Positions 15,499-23,132 of a DNA stretch of 42,608 nucleotides are shown here, one piece after another. The notes under the pieces were generated by a model. That model had not been told where the DNA came from and did no database searches. It was given only the letters and a program-made list of their open reading frames with translations. Position numbers and translations under genes: made by a program. This DNA is from Conexibacter sp. (GTDB taxonomy: Bacteria > Actinomycetota > Thermoleophilia > Solirubrobacterales > Solirubrobacteraceae), in NCBI GenBank assembly GCA_025964325.1, contig JAOPZA010000240.1, positions 1-42,608 of the forward strand. Direction: 5' to 3'. Every line of letters starts with the position of its first letter. Position 1 is the stretch's first letter.

Positions 15499-16338
15499 TC
15501 AGGCACCCGTGAAGCGTGCCGCGCGCCTCTCGCGGAAGGCGCTGAGCGACTCTCTGAAGTCCTCGCCGCGCGTCGCCAGCGTCTGGCCGCGGTTCTCGAC
15601 CTCGACCGCTTGGCCGAGCGAGCCGGCGTCGACGTTCGCGTTCAGCACCCGCTTCGTCAGCGTGACGCCGAAGGGCGAGTTGGCGGCGATCTGCTCGGCC
15701 GTCTCGAACGCGGCGTCGAGCAACGCCTCGGCCGGCACGACGCGGTTGACGAGGCCGATCTCGGCCGCCTCCGCGGCGTCGAGGAAGCGTCCCGTCAGCA
15801 TGATCTCGGCGGCACGGCCGAGTCCGACGACGCGCGGCAGCGACCACGAGACGCCGACGTCGCCGGCCGACAGCCCGATCCGCACGAAGGCGGCGTTGAA
15901 GCGCGCCGCGGGCGCGGCGAGGCGGATGTCGGCCGCCAGCGCGAGGCCGAGGCCGCCGCCCGCGGCAGCGCCGTTGACGGCCGCGATCACGGGCTGCGGC
16001 AGCTCGTGGAAGTTGACGAACGCGCCCGCCCAGTACTGCTGGCCGAGCATCATCTCGTGCGGCGTCATGTCCGACAGCGTGATCGCGTCGTCGAGGTCGA
16101 GGCCGGCGCAGAAGCCGCGGCCCGCCCCGGTCAGGACGACGACGCGCACGTCGCGGTCCTGCTTGAGGTCGCCGCACAGTTGGTGCAGCTCGTCGAACAT
16201 CTCGAACGTGATCGCGTTGAGCCGCTCGGGGCGATTGAGCGTCACGAGCACGACGCCGTCGCGCGGCCGCTCCACCAGCAGCGTCCGGTAGGCGCCGTCG
16301 GTCGCGGAGGCGGCGGGCGTGCCGAGGAGCGGGCCCAT
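15499..16338 (-). CDS. enoyl-CoA hydratase/isomerase family protein
   Basis: 279 residues of the crotonase fold. The oxyanion-hole blocks are GAGRGFCAGLDL (first) and AAVNGAAAGGGLGLALAADI (second). Position FNAAFVRIGLSAGDVGVSWSLPRVVG corresponds to the catalytic-glutamate loop; here Asp (AGD) stands where hydratases often have Glu, so hydration, isomerisation or C-C cleavage are all possible. ATG 16338 shares one base with the ACAD stop (TGATG), so it is coupled to that gene. Confidence 0.85.
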   Translation of the reverse strand: MGPLLGTPAASATDGAYRTLLVERPRDGVVLVTLNRPERLNAITFEMFDELHQLCGDLKQDRDVRVVVLTGAGRGFCAGLDLDDAITLSDMTPHEMMLGQQYWAGAFVNFHELPQPVIAAVNGAAAGGGLGLALAADIRLAAPAARFNAAFVRIGLSAGDVGVSWSLPRVVGLGRAAEIMLTGRFLDAAEAAEIGLVNRVVPAEALLDAAFETAEQIAANSPFGVTLTKRVLNANVDAGSLGQAVEVENRGQTLATRGEDFRESLSAFRERRAARFTGA

Positions 16339-17603
16339 CACCGCTCCCCGGCCGCGACCGGCGCGGAGGCGTCGCGCACGTAGCGGTCGGCCGGCAGCTC
16401 GGCGAACTTGCGCAGCTCGATGCGCGCGATCACCTGCTTGTGCACCTCGTCGGCGCCGTCGCCGATCCGCAGCATCCGGTTGTAGCGGTACATCGAGGCG
16501 AGCGGCGTGTCGTCGGAGACGCCCGCCCCGCCCCACACCTGGATCGCGCGGTCGACCACGTTCAGCGCCATCTCGGGGACCGCGACCTTCGTGATCGACA
16601 GCTCCTCGCGAGCGAGGCGGTTGCCGACCTGGTCGAGCTTCCAGGCCGCGTGCGCGGTCACGAGACGCGCCTGGTCGATCTCGATCCGCGAGCGTGCGAT
16701 GAAGTCCTGGACGAACTGCTTGTCGGCCAGCACGCCGCCGAACAGCTCGCGCGTGTTGGCCCGCTGGCACATCAGCTCGAGCGCGCGCTCGGCGACGCCG
16801 ATCAGCCGCATGCAGTGGTGGATCCGTCCGGGCCCGAGGCGGTCCTGCGAGATTCTGAAGCCGCTCTGGCGCTCGCCGAGCGTCGCCGCGGCGGCCGGCA
16901 CGCGGCACTCCTCGTAGGCGACCTCCCAGTGGCCGGGTCCGGCCGTGTGGCCCATGTTCGAGAGCGGGCGCACGAGGTTGAAGCCCGGCGTGTCGGTCGG
17001 GACGATGATCATCGTCGCGCGCTTGTGCTTCGGCGCCTCGGGGTCGGTGACCGCCATCACGATCGCGAAGGCCGCGCCGAGCGCGTTCGTCGTCCACCAC
17101 TTGCGGCCGTCGATCACCCAGTCGTCGCCGTCGAGGACGGCGGCGCAGGCGAGGCCGGTCGGGTCCGAGCCGGCCGTCTCCGGCTCCGTCATCGAGTAGC
17201 AGCCGCGCAGCTCGCCTTCGAGCAGCGGCTCGAGCCAGCGCTCGCGCTGGACGGCGTTCGCGTGCTCGACGAGGATCTCGGCGTTGCCGCTGTCGGGCGG
17301 CTGGCAGTTGAAGACGTAGGGGGCAACGAGCGTCGCGCGGCCCATCTCCTCGCACAGCACGCCGTACTCGGCGTTCGTCAGCCCGGGCCCGTACTGCTCG
17401 CTCGGGAGGAACAGGTTCCACAGCCCCTCGGCCTTCGCCTTCGCCCGCAGCTCCACCAGGATCGCCGGGAACGGCGTCTGCTCGTCGACCTCGCGGTCGA
17501 GCGCCTCCTCCGCCTCGCGCTCGTTCGGGTAGACGTGCTCCTGCATGAAATCGCGCACGCGCTGCAGCAGCGCCTTGCAGCGATCAGTCGGCTCGAAGTC
17601 CAC
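16338..17603 (-). CDS. ACAD10/11-type acyl-CoA dehydrogenase
   Basis: 421 residues. The sequence has the N-terminal MDFEPTDRCKALLQRVRDFM, the flavin motif YSMTEPETAGSDPTGL, and the C-terminal RIGDGADEVHKQVIARIELRK, where Glu386 of GADEVH is the expected catalytic base. The DG-DEVH form is characteristic of ACAD10/ACAD11 and related bacterial LvaC proteins, which act on 4-phosphoacyl-CoA made by an APH-type kinase. Such a kinase is encoded at 11550-12593. Start GTG 17603 has AGGAGG about 10 nt upstream and a predicted leader from promoter P8. It leads the ACAD-hydratase-LLM operon. Confidence 0.87.
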   Translation of the reverse strand: MDFEPTDRCKALLQRVRDFMQEHVYPNEREAEEALDREVDEQTPFPAILVELRAKAKAEGLWNLFLPSEQYGPGLTNAEYGVLCEEMGRATLVAPYVFNCQPPDSGNAEILVEHANAVQRERWLEPLLEGELRGCYSMTEPETAGSDPTGLACAAVLDGDDWVIDGRKWWTTNALGAAFAIVMAVTDPEAPKHKRATMIIVPTDTPGFNLVRPLSNMGHTAGPGHWEVAYEECRVPAAAATLGERQSGFRISQDRLGPGRIHHCMRLIGVAERALELMCQRANTRELFGGVLADKQFVQDFIARSRIEIDQARLVTAHAAWKLDQVGNRLAREELSITKVAVPEMALNVVDRAIQVWGGAGVSDDTPLASMYRYNRMLRIGDGADEVHKQVIARIELRKFAELPADRYVRDASAPVAAGER

Positions 17604-17645
17604 GGTCGCGCTGCCTCCTGAGGGGGTCGTCTCGGTCTCGCCTCG

Positions 17646-17719
17646 ACCCTATCCGCGCCGTTTCGGCCGGGCGACTGGCGGTTGCGCTAGGACCGGTTTC
17701 GCCCGCTGCCGCCTAGCGT
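17646..17719. promoter_or_regulatory. regulon promoter P8, bidirectional
   Basis: One dyad, ACTGGCGGTTGCGCTAGG (17674-17691), serves two directions. On the + strand 22 bases then TAGCGT (17714-17719), with ATG 17728 at 37 nt and no Shine-Dalgarno. On the minus strand 22 bases then TAGGGT (17651-17646), with GTG 17603 at 71 nt and an AGGAGG site. Both -10 hexamers are at exactly the same spacing. Confidence 0.7.
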
Positions 17720-17727
17720 CTCGGCAG

Positions 17728-19440
17728 ATGGACGTCACCAACCTGCACGGCCGCCGGGCGGTCGCGCGCTGGGAGCGCACCAGCGTCGGCGACCTGTTCG
17801 AGCGACTCACCTGGAGCTATCCCGAGAAGGACGCGATCGTCGCGTGGGAGGGCGCCTACGCCCACCCCCAGCACCAGCGCGTCAGCTACCGGCAGGCGGA
17901 CGAGCTGGCGAACCGGATCGCGAACGCGCTCCTCGCCCGCGGCCTGCAGCGCGGCGACCGCGTCCTGCTGTTCTGCGAGAACTCGGTCGAGGCGTATCTG
18001 ACGAAGTTCGGGATCGCGAAGGCGGGGCTGACGTGCGTGCCCGTCAACCCGATGCTCGCGCCCGACGTCGTCGGCCACCTGATCGAGCGCGTTGAGCCGC
18101 GCCTGACGATCGTCGACGCGGTCCTGTGGCCGCAGGCGCAGGAGGCGTTCGCACGGCAGCGCCTGACGCCCGACGTGACGATCGAGATCGGCGGCGGCGT
18201 GGTCGCGGGCAGCGTCTCCTTCCTCGACTTCCTCGAGGGCGCCGCGAGCACCGAGCCGGACGTCGAGATCCACGCCGACGACATCTGGGAGATCATCTTC
18301 ACCTCCGGCACGACGGCGCTGCCGAAGGGCGTGATGGTGTCGCACAGCTACAGCTACCTGGCCGCCTACTCGTTCGCGCTGACGCTCACGCGCGGCATCC
18401 GGATCGAGTGCGACCTGAAGCTCGGCGCCTTCCTGCCGCTGATCTACCACATCGCGGACCAGATCTTCTCGATCCCCGCCTTCCTGTCCGGCGGCACGCT
18501 CGTGATGGGGCGCGGCTACGACCCCGAGCAGATCGCCGCGGCGATCACGCAGGAGCGCGTGACGGCGCTGTGGAGCGGCTCCCCCGCGATGCTCGCCGAC
18601 CTCGTCGGCGCGCTCGAGCGCGAGCCGGAGCGCTACGACGGCGCCTCGCTCGGCGTCGTCGTCTACGGCTGGACGGCGGCGCCGCCGCAGCTCGTCGCCG
18701 ACCTCAAGCGCCTCTGCCGCGAGGACCTCGTCGCCTGCGAGATCCTGGGACAGACGGAGGCGATCTCCTGCCACCGCTTCTGGCCGGACAAGTGGCGCGA
18801 TACGTTCGAGGCGACCTCGCCCGCGCTCAACTACGTCGGCGTGCCGAATCCGCTCGTCGCCGGCGACGTCGTCGACGCCGAGGGCAACTCGCTGCGCGGG
18901 CGCGTCGGCGTGCCGGGCGAGGTCGTCTACCGCTCGCCCGTCGTGACGGCCGGCTACTACCGCGACGAGGAGGCGACGAAGGACGCCTTCCGCGACGGCT
19001 GGTTCCACTCCGGCGACGTCTGCACCTACGACGAGGACGGCCTGCGGATCATGGTCGATCGCTCGAAGGACGTCGTGAAGTCCGGCGGCGAGAACGTCTC
19101 GAGCCTGCGCGTGGAGGCGGTCCTGCACCAGCACCCCGACGTCCAGAAGGCCGCCGTCGTCGGGCTGCCCCACAAGCGCTGGGGCGAGGCCGTCACCGCC
19201 TTCGTGATCCCCACCCCGGGCAGCGACCCGGACCCGGACGAGCTCGTCGCCTTCTCGCGCGAGACGCTCGCCGGCTTCGAGGCGCCGAAGCGGATCGTGC
19301 TCGTCGACGACCTTCCCGCGACGGTCGGGGGGAAGGTCCTGAAGTACAAGCTGCGCGTCGCGCACGCGGCGCTCTACGAGGCGTCGCCGAGCGAGCAGCC
19401 GAGCGCTTCGGAGCCTAGCTCGCCACCGTCAAGACGATGA
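17728..19440 (+). CDS. AMP-forming acyl-CoA synthetase (FadD-like)
   Basis: 570 residues from ATG 17728 (MDVTNLHGRRAVARW). The frame is open upstream, but this start agrees with the 37-nt dyad spacing. Signatures: IIFTSGTTALPKGVM (P-loop, Thr-rich), GWTAAPPQL, GQTEAISC, FHSGDVCTYDEDGL and C-terminal TVGGKVLKYKLR with the catalytic Lys. It activates an unknown carboxylic acid to its CoA ester. A Ser/Pro-rich tail (about 15 residues) follows. Its 3' end overlaps the convergent EamA gene by 26 bp. Confidence 0.88.
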   Translation: MDVTNLHGRRAVARWERTSVGDLFERLTWSYPEKDAIVAWEGAYAHPQHQRVSYRQADELANRIANALLARGLQRGDRVLLFCENSVEAYLTKFGIAKAGLTCVPVNPMLAPDVVGHLIERVEPRLTIVDAVLWPQAQEAFARQRLTPDVTIEIGGGVVAGSVSFLDFLEGAASTEPDVEIHADDIWEIIFTSGTTALPKGVMVSHSYSYLAAYSFALTLTRGIRIECDLKLGAFLPLIYHIADQIFSIPAFLSGGTLVMGRGYDPEQIAAAITQERVTALWSGSPAMLADLVGALEREPERYDGASLGVVVYGWTAAPPQLVADLKRLCREDLVACEILGQTEAISCHRFWPDKWRDTFEATSPALNYVGVPNPLVAGDVVDAEGNSLRGRVGVPGEVVYRSPVVTAGYYRDEEATKDAFRDGWFHSGDVCTYDEDGLRIMVDRSKDVVKSGGENVSSLRVEAVLHQHPDVQKAAVVGLPHKRWGEAVTAFVIPTPGSDPDPDELVAFSRETLAGFEAPKRIVLVDDLPATVGGKVLKYKLRVAHAALYEASPSEQPSASEPSSPPSRR

Positions 19441-19828
19441 CGCCGCCGACGACCAGGCAGGCGCCGGCGGTGCGCGCGAGCGTGAGCGGCTCCGACAGGA
19501 ACGCGGCCGCCAGCAGCAGCGTGCAGACCGGGTAGGCGGCGGAGACCGCCGTCACCTTGCCCGCGTCGCCGGCACCGAGTGCGACGTAGAGCGAGATCAG
19601 GCCGCCGATCGCCACGACGCCGGAGAGCGCCGCCCAGCCGGTGCCCGAGACGATCCGCAGCTCGGTTCTGCCGAGCGCGAGCAGCACGCCGGCGGCGAGC
19701 ACGTAGCCGACGCCGGTCCAGAGGATCAGGTCGTACCAGCTGAGCGTCCGCAGGGCGAGCTTGCCCGTCACGCTCAGCGCGCCCACGAGGACCACATACG
19801 CGAACGTGGGGATCAGCCAGGCGATCAT
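19415..19828 (-). CDS. single-domain EamA/DMT-family membrane protein
   Basis: 137 residues with four to five predicted transmembrane helices (MIAWLIPTFAYVVLVGAL; LILWTGVGYVLAAGVLLAL; WAALSGVVAIGGLISLYVAL; AYPVCTLLLAAAFLSEPLTL; CLVVGGVIVLTV). This is one EamA repeat, half the size of a ten-helix DMT transporter, so it should dimerise like SMR proteins. Uptake or export of a pathway compound is likely because it shares promoter P9 with the MaoC pair. ATG 19828 lies 37 nt from the dyad. Confidence 0.8.
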   Translation of the reverse strand: MIAWLIPTFAYVVLVGALSVTGKLALRTLSWYDLILWTGVGYVLAAGVLLALGRTELRIVSGTGWAALSGVVAIGGLISLYVALGAGDAGKVTAVSAAYPVCTLLLAAAFLSEPLTLARTAGACLVVGGVIVLTVAS

Positions 19829-19836
19829 CGCGGTCG

Positions 19837-19910
19837 ACTCTCTCCGACTCGGTGGTCACGGTCGACTGGCAGTAGCGCCAGTTGGAGCGCGGTGCGGCGT
19901 CGCGCAGAGT
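19837..19910. promoter_or_regulatory. regulon promoter P9, symmetric bidirectional
   Basis: The dyad ACTGGCAGTAGCGCCAGT (19865-19882) sits midway between divergent genes. On the + strand 22 bases then CAGAGT (19905-19910) and ATG 19918 at 36 nt; on the minus strand 22 bases then GAGAGT (19842-19837) and ATG 19828 at 37 nt. Both transcripts would be leaderless and one bound dimer could activate both. Confidence 0.75.
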
Positions 19911-19917
19911 AGCGGAC

Positions 19918-20361
19918 ATGACCAGACCGAGTGAGGACGCGCCCGCCCTGTCGAACGTCGCCTACGACGAGCTCGTCGTGGACGAGCGCTTCGGCCCCTT
20001 CGAGGAGCCGGTGAGCGCCGCGCTGGCCGGCCGCCTCGCGGGCCCGATCGGCGCCGCCGCCGACGTGCGGCTGGCGCCGCCGGCGGTCTTCCCCGTGCTC
20101 TTCCTGCGCGCGCTGCGGCGCGCGATGGGCGGGATCCCCTCCGGCAGCATCCTGGCGAAGCAGGAGCTCGAGTTCCACGCGCAGCTGCCCGTCGACCGCG
20201 ACGTCGCGATCACGACCTGGGTCGGCGCGAAGGAGGTCCGTCGCGAGCGGCCGTTCGTGACGATCGAGTTCGACGTCCGCGACGCGCGCAGCGACGCGCG
20301 GATCGTGACGGGACGCAAGATCATCGTGTGGCCGACCGGCCCCGGCGAGGAGACCAGCTGA
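19918..20361 (+). CDS. MaoC-like N-terminal (FAS1-type) dehydratase domain protein
   Basis: 147 residues. The hot-dog-fold pattern ...APPAVFPVLFLRALRRAMGGIP... and LAKQELEFHAQLPVDRDVAITTWV is that of the small MaoC_dehydrat_N-type proteins that form heterodimers with a catalytic MaoC partner, as in the hydratases of mycobacterial steroid and fatty-acid metabolism. It lacks the D-x(4)-H active site, which its partner has. ATG 19918 (MTRPSEDAP) is chosen for the 36-nt dyad spacing over an upstream in-frame start. Its stop overlaps the next ATG by one base. Confidence 0.78.
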   Translation: MTRPSEDAPALSNVAYDELVVDERFGPFEEPVSAALAGRLAGPIGAAADVRLAPPAVFPVLFLRALRRAMGGIPSGSILAKQELEFHAQLPVDRDVAITTWVGAKEVRRERPFVTIEFDVRDARSDARIVTGRKIIVWPTGPGEETS

Positions 20362-20738
20362 TGAGCGCTGCACGGGGAGCATTCCCGACCGTCACCGACA
20401 CCGTGACGCAGGACAACATCGACGCGTACGCCGAGCTGTCCGGCGACCACAACCCGCTGCACGTCGACCCGGCCGCCGCCGCGGCCTCGGAGTTCGGCGG
20501 CATCATCGCGCACGGCCCGATCGCCCTGCACGCCTTCTTCCGCGCCGCGACCGAGTGGCTCGGCGTCGAGGCGCTGCCCGCCGGCACCGAGGTGAAGGTC
20601 ACCTACCGCGCGCCGACGCGACCGGGCGATTCCGTGGGCTGCGAGCTGCTGGCGCTCGACGGCGACGTCGTCGAGGCCGCCTGCGTGAAGCCGGACGGCA
20701 GCACGGTCGTGTCGGTGCGGGCGGTGCTGCCGGGCTGA
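20361..20738 (+). CDS. MaoC-family (R)-specific enoyl-CoA hydratase
   Basis: 125 residues with the MaoC hydratase motif YAELSGDHNPLHVD, including catalytic Asp29 and His34, followed by IIAHGPIALHAFF. It should hydrate a trans-enoyl-CoA, probably as a heterodimer with the preceding protein. Start ATG 20361 shares one base with the upstream stop (TGATG), so the two are coupled. It converges with the AhpD-like gene with only 5 bp between stops. Confidence 0.85.
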   Translation: MSAARGAFPTVTDTVTQDNIDAYAELSGDHNPLHVDPAAAAASEFGGIIAHGPIALHAFFRAATEWLGVEALPAGTEVKVTYRAPTRPGDSVGCELLALDGDVVEAACVKPDGSTVVSVRAVLPG

Positions 20739-20743
20739 GGCGC

Positions 20744-21313
20744 CTACGTCGCCGGCGGCGAGGCGTCGAGCTCGACGCCGAGCCCGTTCAGCACGCCGCC
20801 GAGCAGCGCGTAGGTGCCCGCCAGCACGACGAGCTCGATCCGCTCCGCCTCCGCGCGACCGGCCAGCCCCGACCACGTCGCGTCGGAGATCCGGTGGGTG
20901 GCGATCAGCTCGTCGGCGAGGTCGAGCAGCGCGCGGTCGGCCGGCGTCCACGGGTGAGGCAGCGCGGGATCGACGGCAGCTTCGATCTCCTCCGCCGTCA
21001 GCCCCGCGGCGGCTCCGATCACGCGGTGGTGCGCGACCTCGTAGTCGCTCTCGACGCGCGCCGCGGTGCGCAGGACCACGAGCTCGCGGTCGCGCGGCGC
21101 GATCGCGGCGTGGACGCTGAAGTAGCCGCCGAGCGCGCTCACGCGGCGCGCGAGGCGAGGCGCGTGGGCGAGCGTGGCGAAGAGGTTGAGCGGGCCCCCG
21201 TCGGCGCGCGGGAGCGTCGTCGCCAGCAGCGCGCGCTGCTCGGCGTCGGGCGCGCGGACCGGCTCGATCCGGGGCGCGATCGGACCGATCCCGTCAGCTC
21301 GCGAGCGTGCCAT
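20744..21313 (-). CDS. carboxymuconolactone decarboxylase/AhpD-like protein
   Basis: 189 residues, all-helical CMD fold: RDRELVVLRTAARVESDYEVAHHRVIGAAAGLTAEEIEA carries the E-x(2)-HH feature of this family (shown here in full only in part: EVAHHR). It lacks the CxxC of peroxidase-type AhpD, so it is nearer to the gamma-carboxymuconolactone decarboxylase-like group of unknown activity. ATG 21313 overlaps the 3' end of the CoA-transferase beta gene by 20 bp, so it is the last gene of that operon. Confidence 0.78.
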   Translation of the reverse strand: MARSRADGIGPIAPRIEPVRAPDAEQRALLATTLPRADGGPLNLFATLAHAPRLARRVSALGGYFSVHAAIAPRDRELVVLRTAARVESDYEVAHHRVIGAAAGLTAEEIEAAVDPALPHPWTPADRALLDLADELIATHRISDATWSGLAGRAEAERIELVVLAGTYALLGGVLNGLGVELDASPPAT

Positions 21314-22070
21314 GGACGTCGACGCGCTCGCGCAGCGTCCGCAGCTCGTCCGCCGTCGGCGCGACGGTACGCGGCACGTCGTCGGGGATCGCGAGCGGGA
21401 AGCCCGTCGCCTCGCGCACGGCGTCGGGCTCGACGCCGTCGTGCAGCGAGCGCACGCGCATGTCCCCCGCGGCGTCGAAGTCGAAGACGCCGAGCGGCGA
21501 GAGCACGAGCCGGATCCCGCCGCCGGGGAGCTTCAGCCGCCGCCGCTCCTGCGCGTCGCCGAGCGCGGTGATCAGCGAGACGCGCTCGACGAACGTGCGG
21601 GCGTCGTGGCGCGGCATCACGACGTAGTAGCCGCGGCAGTGGCTGCTCATCGTCGCGAGCGCGAGGCCGCCCGGCCCGCGCATCTTCCAGCCGCCGTCGC
21701 CGTCCGGGATGCCGAACAGGTTGATGTTGCCGCGCTGGTCGAGCTGCAGGCCGCCGACGAAGAAGACGTCGGGACGGCTCATGTCGTCGAAGACGCGGCT
21801 CTGGTGCATCAACGTCTCGGCCGCGAGCGTGCGCGGGTCGAAGAGGAACGGATGGACGGCCGGCGCCTCGCCGCCGCCGAGGCTCTGCACCCCGAGGCCG
21901 ATCATGATCCGCGCGTCGGGGTGGGTCGTCATGTTCGCGAGCATCGCCGCGGCGCGCGCCATCGGCATGTTGGCGCCGACCATGATCGTGCGGTCGTCGT
22001 CGCGCAGGTCGCGCGCGAGCAGGATCGCGAACAGCTCGTCGACCGACGCTGGGCGGACGGCGGCGCTCAC
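21294..22070 (-). CDS. CoA-transferase beta subunit (IpdB-like)
   Basis: 258 residues from GTG 22070, which overlaps the alpha stop by GTGA. Blocks VGANMPMARAAAMLANMTTHPD, GGLQLDQRGNINL and GPGGLALATMSSH are those of family I CoA-transferase beta chains, with closest resemblance by pattern to IpdB/glutaconate-type subunits. In actinomycetes IpdAB hydrolyses a ring of a steroid CoA ester; related pairs transfer CoA between acids. The choice between these cannot be made from the sequence. Confidence 0.8.
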   Translation of the reverse strand: MSAAVRPASVDELFAILLARDLRDDDRTIMVGANMPMARAAAMLANMTTHPDARIMIGLGVQSLGGGEAPAVHPFLFDPRTLAAETLMHQSRVFDDMSRPDVFFVGGLQLDQRGNINLFGIPDGDGGWKMRGPGGLALATMSSHCRGYYVVMPRHDARTFVERVSLITALGDAQERRRLKLPGGGIRLVLSPLGVFDFDAAGDMRVRSLHDGVEPDAVREATGFPLAIPDDVPRTVAPTADELRTLRERVDVHGTLAS

Positions 22071-22954
22071 ACCAGCAGCGAGGTCAGCCGGCGGATGCCG
22101 ACCTCCTCGAGGTAGGCGTCGTTGTCCTCGGCGTCGAGCACGTGGCGGCGCAGGTACGCGTCGACCGCCTCCTCGCCCTCCTTCGCGGCGCGCACGAAGT
22201 CGCGCAGGTGCTGCTCGTCGGCCGTCATCCAGCCGTTCGAGTACGGGTGCGTGCCGAACGGCGCGCGGACGACGGCGGTGTCGCGCCAGAACAGGGTCCG
22301 CTCCGGGTAGCGGCGGATCTCCTCGGTCGCGACGATCCGGTCGACCTGCAGCACGACCTTCTCGGCGGCCGCGCCGAGCAGCCCGTCCATGTTGCCGGTG
22401 CCGACCGGCTGCGCGTTGCCGAACTCGTCGGCGATCTCCGAGTAGACCAACGCGACGTCGAGCTCGAGCGCGGGGATCGCGAGCAGCGGCTCCCCGCGGA
22501 CCGGGTCGTCGAACGCGACGAGCCCCGGGTTGAGCTGCGGGAAGGAGGTGCCGACGCCGCCGCGCCAGGGCAGGAACGGCAGCTTCTGCGCCGCCGCCCG
22601 CAGGCCCAGCAGCACGTGTGCCTCGTCGAGCTCGACGACCGCGACGCTGCCGCGCTCGACCGCGCGCCGGAAGACCGGCCCGACGGCGGCGACGACCTCG
22701 ACGCCGACGTACGCGCCGACGACCGTGCTCACGCAGCCGGCGGCGATCAGCAGGTCGACCTCGATCCCGCCGACGGGGGCGACGACCGTGAGATCGCGCA
22801 CGCCGCGACGTGCGATGCCGCGCACGAGCGCCATCGGGTGGCCGGCGGTGACGGCGCCGCCGATGCCGATCACGGCGCCGTCGGTGACGACCTCGAGCGC
22901 GTCGTCGAGCGCCGCGACGACGGGGCGGCGTCCGCCGGAGCGAGCGCCGCTCAC
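22067..22954 (-). CDS. CoA-transferase alpha subunit (IpdA-like)
   Basis: 295 residues. The N-terminal TDGAVIGIGGAVTAGHPMALVR and central KLPFLPWRGGVGTSFP and ALVYSEIADEFGNAQ match family I CoA-transferase alpha chains, with the IpdA-like lengths and RLPFLP-type motif. GTG 22954 is chosen because it overlaps the stop of a 16-codon leader ORF by GTGA and because an in-frame stop lies 57 nt upstream with no better start between. Expected to work with the beta subunit as a complex. Confidence 0.78.
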   Translation of the reverse strand: MSGARSGGRRPVVAALDDALEVVTDGAVIGIGGAVTAGHPMALVRGIARRGVRDLTVVAPVGGIEVDLLIAAGCVSTVVGAYVGVEVVAAVGPVFRRAVERGSVAVVELDEAHVLLGLRAAAQKLPFLPWRGGVGTSFPQLNPGLVAFDDPVRGEPLLAIPALELDVALVYSEIADEFGNAQPVGTGNMDGLLGAAAEKVVLQVDRIVATEEIRRYPERTLFWRDTAVVRAPFGTHPYSNGWMTADEQHLRDFVRAAKEGEEAVDAYLRRHVLDAEDNDAYLEEVGIRRLTSLLV

Positions 22955-23001
22955 CCGCGGCCGTGCCCGGTGCGGCGCGGCGATCCGTGGTCCTCGGCCA
23001 T
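22951..23001 (-). CDS. 16-codon leader ORF coupled to the CoA-transferase alpha gene
   Basis: ATG at 23001 opens MAEDHGSPRRTGHGRG and TGA, and the stop overlaps the GTG of the alpha subunit (GTGA). The ATG lies 36 nt from the dyad of P10, the same place as the leaderless start codons of the other regulon genes. It therefore looks like the true 5' end of the message, with the enzyme translated by coupling. No attenuator-like run of one amino acid is present. A peptide function is not implied. Confidence 0.5.
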   Translation of the reverse strand: MAEDHGSPRRTGHGRG

Positions 23002-23008
23002 GGCCGGT

Positions 23009-23054
23009 AGTTCACCCGAGCGAGCCCCTCTCGCCCACTAGCGCTTCCGCCAAT
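23009..23054 (-). promoter_or_regulatory. regulon promoter P10 of the CoA-transferase operon
   Basis: The dyad ACTAGCGCTTCCGCCAAT (23037-23054) is followed on the minus strand by 22 bases and TGAACT (23014-23009), a weak -10, then the leader ATG at 23001 at 36 nt. The site is one of two copies of a 31-bp repeat. Confidence 0.55.
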
Positions 23055-23062
23055 ACGCCTCG
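23032..23062 (+). repeat. 31-bp direct repeat, copy 1 (contains the P10 dyad)
   Basis: Matches 23133-23163 with one mismatch (A at 23052, G at 23153). It includes the dyad ACTAGCGCTTCCGCC and the trailing ATACGCCTCG. The copies are 101 bp apart in the same orientation. Together with the P10/P11 promoters they fill the intergenic space 22955-23245. Confidence 0.7.
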
Positions 23063-23132
23063 GGGCGGCCGCGCGACCGCCCGGGACCGCGAGCGCCCCA
23101 CTACCTGTCGGGGCAGTCGCGGCGACCGCCGC

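Noticed and set aside
15495-15506. GTG 15506 as start of the second LLM gene
   Set aside because: ATG 15494 follows the hydratase stop and matches the paralogue's N-terminus; the GTG adds only four residues inside the previous gene. Not excluded.
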